A stretch of DNA of 19,391 nt, taken from positions 1 through 19,391 of the forward strand of contig PXAS01000336.1 of the NCBI GenBank assembly GCA_003565815.1. The letters run 5' to 3'. This stretch comes from PVC group bacterium. GTDB taxonomy: Bacteria; Verrucomicrobiota; Kiritimatiellia; SS1-B-03-39; UBA6053. Below are positions 7,542 through 13,178 of this stretch, in pieces. Below the pieces are notes generated by a model, which was not told where the DNA came from, did not search any database, and worked only from the letters and a program-made list of their open reading frames with translations. Both the position numbers and the translations under genes were made by a program. The number at the start of each line of letters is the position of its first letter. Position 1 is the first letter of the stretch.

Positions 7542-9071
7542 TCAATCCGGCAATCGTCCGGCCCATTCGGTGATGTCCCGCAAACGTTGCAGATCCTCTT
7601 CGCGCAATTGTGCTTCCGTGAAACGCCAAGCCCAGTTGCCGTCCATGCGACCGGGTACGTTCATGCGGGCCTCGGTCCCGAGTCCGATGACATCCTGCAA
7701 GGGCACGATGGCGGTATGGGGCCGCAGGCGGTGGGCGAGGGCGATGAGGTCCCAGTTGATTTGGCTGCCGTCGGTGTGCACGGTTTCCAGGACCAGGCTC
7801 CGTTCCGCCCGAATTTGCGCTTCGGTTTCGGTGTTGTTCAGTCCCGGTTCCCGCCAGAACCATCCCAGCGTGGTGTCGTTGTCGTGGGTGCCGGTATACA
7901 CGACGCAATTTTCAGGAAAGCCCTCGGGTTGGAGATTGGGTTTCAGGTCCTCCGCAAACGAAAACTGAAGAATGCGCATCCCCGGCAAATCAAAGGCGTC
8001 CCGAAGCTGGTCGACTTCCTCGGTGATGAGGCCCAGGTCTTCGGCGATGACCGGAATGTCTCCCAGTTCACGCTTCAAGGCATGGAAAAAATCTGCGTCG
8101 GGTCCTTTCACCCATTCGCCTTTGATGGCGTTGGGCTCTCCGGCGGGAATTTCCCAATAGGACTCGAAGCCCCGAAAATGATCGATGCGCACGATGTCGA
8201 CCGTCTCCAGGATGTGACGCATGCGCTTCATCCACCACGCGTAATTGCGTTCCCGATGAACATCCCAGCGGTACAGCGGGTTGCCCCACAGTTGACCGGT
8301 GGCGCTGAAATAATCCGGGGGAACCCCGGCCACCACGGTGGGCTGACCTCGGTCATCCAAATAAAACAGATCCTGGTTGGCCCACACGTCCGCGCTGTCG
8401 TGGGCCACGAAAATGGGAATGTCGCCGATGAGTTTGACCCCGTGGGCGTGGGCAAATTCGCGCAAACGGCGCCACTGGCGGTCAAACAAAAACTGGCGCA
8501 GTTTGGCGCGGCGGATCGCGGAGGCCCTTTGTTTGCGGTACCGCTTGATCGCCACCGGATCGCGATGCACGAATTCCGGCGCCCATTCCGTCCAGGGGCG
8601 CAGCTCGTTTTCTTCCTTGAGGACCACAAACAGGGCGTAATCCTCCAACCACTCCGCCTGCTTTTGGCAAAACGCCTCGAACGCCGCCTTGAGTTCGGGG
8701 GAGGCCCGTCTGGAAAACAAGTGGCACACCCGATCCAGTACCGCCTGTCGGGCGATCAACACCGGACCATAATCGATGCGCTCGGCGGGGAATTCCGGGA
8801 AATCATTCAATTCCCCGGACTTCAACAAGCCGTCTTCCACCAGATCGTCAAAAGAAATGAACATGGGATTTCCCGCAAAAGTGGAAAGCGCCTGATAAGG
8901 CGAGTCCGCATAGCCGGTCGGACCCAATGGCAACACCTGCCAGTAGGATTGCCCGGAAAATTGTAACGTTTGAATGAATTGACGGGAAAAAGGACCGATT
9001 TCGCCCATGCCATAGGCACCCGGCAACGAAGAGGGGTGGAGCAGAACGCCGGCTTTGCGTGGAAATTTCAT
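7542..9071 (-). CDS. malQ: 4-alpha-glucanotransferase (amylomaltase, GH77)
   Basis: Transfers alpha-1,4-glucan chains between maltodextrins, in glycogen/maltose metabolism; cytoplasmic. With the start at 9071 (MKFPRKAGVLLHPSSLPG) the protein is 509 residues, the usual size of the compact bacterial GH77 type, and the N-terminus matches the family pattern. The catalytic nucleophile is Asp297 in RIDHFRG, the acid/base Glu344 in AEDLG, and the third acid lies in THDNDT (Asp397/Asp399). Family signatures YADSPYQ and YTGTHDND are present. The frame stays open upstream to 9245, but those 58 residues are Arg-rich, fall across promoter elements and palindromes, and are rejected. Followed by alr after 40 nt. 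The promoter and operator-like site just upstream suggest carbohydrate-dependent control. Confidence 0.97.
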   Translation of the reverse strand: MKFPRKAGVLLHPSSLPGAYGMGEIGPFSRQFIQTLQFSGQSYWQVLPLGPTGYADSPYQALSTFAGNPMFISFDDLVEDGLLKSGELNDFPEFPAERIDYGPVLIARQAVLDRVCHLFSRRASPELKAAFEAFCQKQAEWLEDYALFVVLKEENELRPWTEWAPEFVHRDPVAIKRYRKQRASAIRRAKLRQFLFDRQWRRLREFAHAHGVKLIGDIPIFVAHDSADVWANQDLFYLDDRGQPTVVAGVPPDYFSATGQLWGNPLYRWDVHRERNYAWWMKRMRHILETVDIVRIDHFRGFESYWEIPAGEPNAIKGEWVKGPDADFFHALKRELGDIPVIAEDLGLITEEVDQLRDAFDLPGMRILQFSFAEDLKPNLQPEGFPENCVVYTGTHDNDTTLGWFWREPGLNNTETEAQIRAERSLVLETVHTDGSQINWDLIALAHRLRPHTAIVPLQDVIGLGTEARMNVPGRMDGNWAWRFTEAQLREEDLQRLRDITEWAGRLPD

Positions 9072-9105
9072 ATGGGATGCCTGAATTTCAGAGGGAAAAA
9101 AGTTT

Positions 9106-9119
9106 TGAAAACGTTTTTC
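9106..9119. promoter_or_regulatory. LacI/GalR-type operator-like palindrome over the malQ start point
   Basis: TGAAAACGTTTTTC, with a perfect AAAACGTTTT core at its centre, lies immediately downstream of the malQ -10 box and covers the predicted start site (about 9113). A palindrome with central CG and flanking A/T runs is the hallmark of LacI-family operators such as cre-like sites. Binding here would block transcription. The regulator is not in the window, so the family assignment is inferred from site shape and location. Confidence 0.45.
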
Positions 9120-9148
9120 TCTATAGAAGATGCCCGTGGGCAGGTCAA
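9120..9148 (-). promoter_or_regulatory. Sigma-70-type promoter of malQ-alr
   Basis: On the minus strand TTGACC (9148-9143, five of six) is followed by exactly 17 bp and TATAGA (9125-9120, four of six). Predicted start about 9113, leaving a leader of about 42 nt to the ATG at 9071. The spacer contains the imperfect palindrome TGCCC-AC-GGGCA (9142-9131), a possible additional regulator site. The promoter lies inside the upstream open frame and so argues against any start beyond 9071. Confidence 0.65.
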
Positions 9149-9183
9149 GCGCGTGCGCATCTGGACCCACCTCATTTTTCCGG

Positions 9184-9233
9184 TTTTCCGAACGTCGGAA
9201 GCTTTTTCCGGGCCGCTTCCGACGCTCGGAAAA
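9184..9233. promoter_or_regulatory. Paired 15-bp palindromes forming a larger inverted repeat, between topB and malQ
   Basis: Two copies of TTCCGA-N3-TCGGAA are centred at 9193 and 9224, 31 bp apart (about three helical turns). Together they make an inverted repeat with 19-bp arms (9184-9202 and 9215-9233, one mismatch) and a 12-bp loop. Relative to the predicted malQ start they sit near -80 and -111, a typical place for a dimeric activator binding twice on one DNA face. As a hairpin it has A-rich rather than U-rich 3' flanks on both strands, so it is not a standard terminator for topB, though a structural role at the topB 3' end is possible. Confidence 0.5.
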
Positions 9234-9312
9234 ACGCGGCGGCAACCGAAATCCAATGCATCGAATCCCCCTGTCATCGGCGCACGTATCACGAAACCGG
9301 GTCTCCCCGAAT

Positions 9313-11643
9313 TTAACGTTGAAAATCCATCACCACGTTGCCCTTTTCGAGTTTTAATTTGGCGGTGAAGGGTTTTCCGGCCTTGGAAGTAAAATCGGAG
9401 ATGGGGTCGGTGATGCCTTTTTCCAAAATTTCTTTGACGATGGCCTGGGTGATGTTTTTTTTGGCGATGGTTTTCCAAATGACGAAGGAACATCCCTGCT
9501 GCCAATTGCTGCACCCATAGGCTTTTTTGCCGGGTATGATGTCCCCGCCGCAGAGGGGACAGGTCCCCAACGCTTTTTGTCCCTTGGCGGCTTTTTGGGT
9601 TTTGACCGCTTCGGCGGTGACGGCGCCGTCGGATTGGAGGTGAAGCACGGCGAGACCGGGCTGATCGTCAGTGCGGACGGCGACCGGTTTGAGGGTATGC
9701 CCCAAATCCAGCATTTCGCTGGCGAGGCCGGGGTTGATTTCCGCGCCGAGGGTGTCTTTCCAGAGGACGAAATCGCAGCCGCTCTTCCACTGGCTGCAGC
9801 CGTATCCCCGGTTGCCTTCGATGACCGGGGCTCCGCATTTGGGGCAGGCGCCCAGGCCGCCGCTTCCGGCGTTGTCTTTGCTGCTGACCAAGGTGAGGGC
9901 GTGCTCGCGAATACCCCGCATAAACGCGTCCGGATCGCCTTTGCCCAACTCGATGTCCTTGAGCTTGGCCTCCCAGTCTCCGGTCAGTTCCGCGGAGGTG
10001 AGACTGGGATCCTGAATGAGGCGCAGAAGGTGTCGTCCGCTTTCGGTGCTGACGAGGTTTTTCTTTTGCCGCAGGATGTATTTGCGTCCGATGAGGGTTT
10101 CAATGATGGCGGCCCGGGTGGCGGGGGTGCCGAGACCCCGCTGTTTCATGGCCTCGCGCAGGGCGTCGTCGTCCACCAATCGTCCCGCGGTTTCCATGCG
10201 TTTGAGGAGGGAGGCTTCGGAGTAGCGTTTGGGGGGACGGGTGGTTTTGGCGAGCAAATCGGGTTCGTGGGGGCCGGACTCGCCTTTTTCCATGGGGGGC
10301 ATTTCCTGGTCGGGATCCTCGTCGTCGGCCTTTTTCTCCTTTTTCTTTTGCATGTGGGGATACAGCGCCTGCCATCCCCAGTCCGCCACCACGGTGCCTT
10401 TGGCCTGGAACGGTTCCTTGTCGATCTCCGCGTCCACGGTGGTGATGTCCTTGAGGCAAGGCGGGAACAGGGCCGCCAGCAGCCGCCGGGTCACGGCGGC
10501 GTACACTTTGGCCTCCATGTTTTGCAGGTTTCGCGGGCATTCGGTGGTGGGCAGAATGGCGTGGTGATCGGTGACCTTGGCGTCGTCCACAATCCGCTTG
10601 CCGAGGGAAAGTTTCTCCAAATTCAGTTGTTGCACGAAGGGCTGGTAATCCGCCGGGAGCGCCCGCAAAAGGTCGGGAAGTTCTCCGGCGATTTCTTCGC
10701 CGATATGACGGCTGTCGGTCCGCGGGTAGGTGAGGTGTTTGGCCTCGTAGAGATTTTGGGCGGCGCCCAGGGTTTGTTCGGCGGTGAACCCGAACCAGGT
10801 GTTCATGTCCTGTTGCAAGCTGGAGAGGTCGTAGAGTTGGGGCGGTGGAATTCGTTGTTGTTTTTGGGCGATGTCGAGGACCACCAGGGGATGGGGGCGC
10901 AGGCGTTCCACCAGTTCGCGGGCTTTTTCCTCGTTGTCGAATTTGACCTTGGGCTGGAGAAAGCGGGTGTCGCGGTAGGTGGTGATCACCCGCCAGTAAG
11001 GTTCCGGTTTGAAGTTGTCGATCTCCAGGTCGCGTTCCACGATGAGCGCCAAGACCGGGGTTTGCACCCGTCCGACACTCCAGAGGGTGCCCCGGGAACC
11101 GTATTTCGCGGTGTGGTAACGGGTGGCGTTGAGCCCGATGATCCAGTCGGCTTCGCTGCGGCAACGGGCGGCCTGATAGAGCGGATCGAATTCGTGGCCC
11201 TCGCGGAGGGTTGCGAATCCTTTGCGAATGGCGTCGCGGGTCAGCGATTGAATCCACATGCGTTTGAAGGGCTTGTGTCCGGCTTTCGCCCATTGTTGAA
11301 TGTAGCGGAAAATCAACTCCCCCTCGCGCCCCGCGTCCGTGGCGCAGATGATCTCCTCGGCGTCCTTCATGAGGCGGGTGACCACCTTGAGCTGGTCTCT
11401 GGCCCCCTGGTCGCCCCGCGGACGCAGGGAAAAGGTTTCCGGAAGCAAGGGCAGGTCTTCGACGCGCCACTGACGCCAGGCCGGGTTGTATTCGTGGGGC
11501 TCGCACAATTCCACCAGATGACCCAACGCCCAGGTCACGGCCCAGTCGTTGCCCTCAAGATACCCCTGGTTTCTTCGGCTGGCGCCGAGAACTTCGGCAA
11601 GATCCCGGGCCACAGATGGTTTTTCCGCTAGAACTACACGCAT
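9313..11643 (-). CDS. topB: DNA topoisomerase III (type IA) with two C-terminal zinc ribbons
   Basis: Relaxes and decatenates DNA by a single-strand passage mechanism, mainly in recombination and replication intermediates. The 776 residues show, in order: a Toprim domain (Glu7 in AEKPS; ATDAGREGE at 101-109), the type IA gate domains with SVGRVQTPVL (about 189-198), the catalytic Tyr306 in LTYPRTDSRHI, and the RGLGTPATRA motif (about 502-511). Toprim has DAGRE rather than DxDxE, a variant also known from other TopB proteins. A charged insertion (about 432-462, KKKEKKADDEDPDQE) precedes the last topoisomerase segment. Two four-cysteine zinc modules follow (C600/603/616/623 and C695/698/711/718), each CPxCG...GYGCS.W..GC. 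The ATG at 11643 has AGGGAG 5 nt upstream (11649-11654). Divergent from the exonuclease gene. Confidence 0.96.
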   Translation of the reverse strand: MRVVLAEKPSVARDLAEVLGASRRNQGYLEGNDWAVTWALGHLVELCEPHEYNPAWRQWRVEDLPLLPETFSLRPRGDQGARDQLKVVTRLMKDAEEIICATDAGREGELIFRYIQQWAKAGHKPFKRMWIQSLTRDAIRKGFATLREGHEFDPLYQAARCRSEADWIIGLNATRYHTAKYGSRGTLWSVGRVQTPVLALIVERDLEIDNFKPEPYWRVITTYRDTRFLQPKVKFDNEEKARELVERLRPHPLVVLDIAQKQQRIPPPQLYDLSSLQQDMNTWFGFTAEQTLGAAQNLYEAKHLTYPRTDSRHIGEEIAGELPDLLRALPADYQPFVQQLNLEKLSLGKRIVDDAKVTDHHAILPTTECPRNLQNMEAKVYAAVTRRLLAALFPPCLKDITTVDAEIDKEPFQAKGTVVADWGWQALYPHMQKKKEKKADDEDPDQEMPPMEKGESGPHEPDLLAKTTRPPKRYSEASLLKRMETAGRLVDDDALREAMKQRGLGTPATRAAIIETLIGRKYILRQKKNLVSTESGRHLLRLIQDPSLTSAELTGDWEAKLKDIELGKGDPDAFMRGIREHALTLVSSKDNAGSGGLGACPKCGAPVIEGNRGYGCSQWKSGCDFVLWKDTLGAEINPGLASEMLDLGHTLKPVAVRTDDQPGLAVLHLQSDGAVTAEAVKTQKAAKGQKALGTCPLCGGDIIPGKKAYGCSNWQQGCSFVIWKTIAKKNITQAIVKEILEKGITDPISDFTSKAGKPFTAKLKLEKGNVVMDFQR

Positions 11644-11755
11644 GTACGCTCCCTAAAACTTCCCGCATCGGATGTCCATGAAAATTTTGGGTTTGGTCTG
11701 AATTCTTACGCTTTCGGGTGTCATCTTTTTCGGAAGACGGTAAGGGGACCTTGTC

Positions 11756-12736
11756 ATGTCAGAAATTCTTCAAATGACGCCCGAAGGGTTGTATTGTCCG
11801 GCGGGTGATTTTCATGTGGATCCGGTTCGCCGGGTGCAACGCGCCTTGATTACCCACGGTCATGCGGACCATGCCCGCCGGGGGCACAAAAGCGTGCTCA
11901 CTTCCGCCTCCGGACTGGAGATCGTGCAACATCGGGTGGGGAACAAAACCCTGGTCGAAGGACTCGCCTTTGGTAAAAGTCGGTCCGTCGGGGATGCCCG
12001 GGTTTCCTTTCATCCCGCCGGGCACATTTTGGGCAGCGCCCAAATTCGGATCGAGGTCGGCGGCAGGGTGGCGGTGGTGACCGGAGATTACAAACGGGGA
12101 GCGGACCCCACCTGCGAGACTTTCGAACCGGTGCCCTGTCATCTTCTGGTGACGGAAACCACCTTCGGCCTGCCCATTTACCGTTGGCCGGACCCTGCCG
12201 AAGAAGCGGCCAAAATCGACCGGTGGTGGGCCGCGAACCAAGCCGACGGCGTGAACAGTCTTTTGCTCGGCTACAGTTTGGGGAAGGCCCAGCGACTGTT
12301 GGCCATGTTGAACCGGGATCGCGGGCCGATCCTGTTGCATGGCGCCGTGGTGCCTTTTCAAAAATTTTATCGGAACGCGGGCATCGATTTGCCCCACGCG
12401 CATCACGTGAACGCCCAACGAATCCGCGAAACCCGGGGCAGGGCCATGATCATTGCCCCGCCCTCGGGGATGAATACCGCCGCGGGTGCGTCCTGGCTGA
12501 AAAAATTGGCTCCCCTGCGCGTGGCCATGGCCTCGGGATGGCTGCTCACCCGCAAACGGGCCGGGCGTTCACGATATGACCGGGGGTTTGTGATCTCCGA
12601 CCACGTGGATTGGCCCGAACTATTGGCCACCGTGGCGGACTGCGGGCCCGACACCTTGTGGGCCATGCACGGGCAAACCGAAACCGTGGCCCGCTATTTT
12701 GCGGAAAAAGGCTTGAAGACGCGGGCATTGCGATAA
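11756..12736 (+). CDS. Metallo-beta-lactamase-fold exonuclease, DNA-ligase-associated type
   Basis: A 326-residue protein with the two-metal hydrolase signature THGHADHA (about 34-41), a second metal ligand region FHPAGHILGSAQ, the bridging aspartate in VVTGDYKRG (about 108-116) and a late motif SDHVDWPEL typical of the beta-CASP/RNA-processing branch. The overall order (short N-terminus, LYCPAGDFHVDP opening, GYSLGKAQRL) matches proteins annotated as ligase-associated DNA exonucleases, thought to trim ends in a repair pathway with an ATP-dependent ligase and an Lhr-like helicase. Neither partner is in this window; its neighbours are topB (divergent, 112 nt) and a SNF2 helicase downstream. 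AAGGGGA ends 7 nt before the ATG. An alternative reading is RNA 3'-end processing, which shares this fold. Confidence 0.85.
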   Translation: MSEILQMTPEGLYCPAGDFHVDPVRRVQRALITHGHADHARRGHKSVLTSASGLEIVQHRVGNKTLVEGLAFGKSRSVGDARVSFHPAGHILGSAQIRIEVGGRVAVVTGDYKRGADPTCETFEPVPCHLLVTETTFGLPIYRWPDPAEEAAKIDRWWAANQADGVNSLLLGYSLGKAQRLLAMLNRDRGPILLHGAVVPFQKFYRNAGIDLPHAHHVNAQRIRETRGRAMIIAPPSGMNTAAGASWLKKLAPLRVAMASGWLLTRKRAGRSRYDRGFVISDHVDWPELLATVADCGPDTLWAMHGQTETVARYFAEKGLKTRALR

Positions 12737-12739
12737 ACC

Positions 12740-12763
12740 ATGCCTGTTCGCCACAAAAGGCAT
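12740..12763 (+). terminator. Weak hairpin after the exonuclease gene
   Basis: ATGCCT and AGGCAT form a 6-bp stem with a 12-nt loop, starting 4 nt after the stop codon and followed by only a short TTC. It is in the right place for a terminator but the stem is short and the U-run poor. Confidence 0.3.
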
Positions 12764-12768
12764 TTCAA

Positions 12769-13047
12769 ACTGAGAGCTGTGAACTGGGAAATTCAAAAAT
12801 AGAAATGGAGGTGATCCCTGCGGATGCTTCGCCGGACTGCGGATCATCGTCGGAATCCCGATGGAAACGACAAATGATTCGCGGGACGGCATCGCCATTC
12901 GCAGGATTCCCTTCCCCAAAAACAATCCGCAGGACGGCGAAGCATCCGCAGGAAAAAGACTTCGCATCTTTCTCCACATTCGCGGGCCCCACAGGGATCA
13001 GCGGGTTGACAACGCCGATTGCCATCTTCTCAAAAAATCAGCCGTAC
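12769..13047 (+). repeat. Dispersed intergenic repeat, copy B (long form with inverted core pair)
   Basis: The left part (GAAATTCAAAAATAGAA, GTGATCCCTGCGG) matches copy A and the right part (ATTGCCATCTTCTCAAAAAA, GCCGTAC) matches the right end of A. The forward core lies at 12817-12844; a reverse-complement core, 26 of 28 identical, lies at 12925-12952, and a more decayed reverse copy is visible around 12877-12907. The segment missing from A (12847-13000) is bounded by GGATCA on both sides (12841-12846 and 12995-13000). The forward and reverse cores could pair in RNA as a long stem with an 80-nt loop. It fills most of the 442-nt gap before the SNF2 helicase gene; the rest (13048-13178) is G-rich sequence with nothing else recognisable. 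Confidence 0.85.
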
Positions 13048-13165
13048 TCCCGTCGCCCGCATCACCATGGGGGGGGCGATGGCGGCAGCGGCCTCCGGGG
13101 GGGAAGTGGCCGAGCATCCGGAAAATATGGAAATGGATGATCTTGCAATTGGATTCGGGATCATT

Positions 13166-13172
13166 AGGACGG
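13166..13172 (+). promoter_or_regulatory. Ribosome-binding site that fixes the SNF2 helicase start
   Basis: AGGACGG, with AGGA ending 9 nt before the ATG at 13179. It supports this start over the in-frame ATG at 12861, which would translate most of repeat copy B into protein. Confidence 0.6.
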
Positions 13173-13178
13173 TTTTTC

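Noticed and set aside
9184..9233. Intrinsic terminator for topB
   Set aside because: The stem is long, but the 3' flank is A-rich on both strands rather than U-rich; a regulator-site pair explains the nested symmetry better.
9072..9245. 58-residue N-terminal extension of malQ
   Set aside because: It would place the start upstream of the malQ promoter and translate the operator-like palindromes; the family N-terminus begins at 9071.
9577..11631. 684-residue plus-strand open frame opposite topB
   Set aside because: Antisense shadow of a motif-complete topB; Gly/Phe/Val-rich with no family features.
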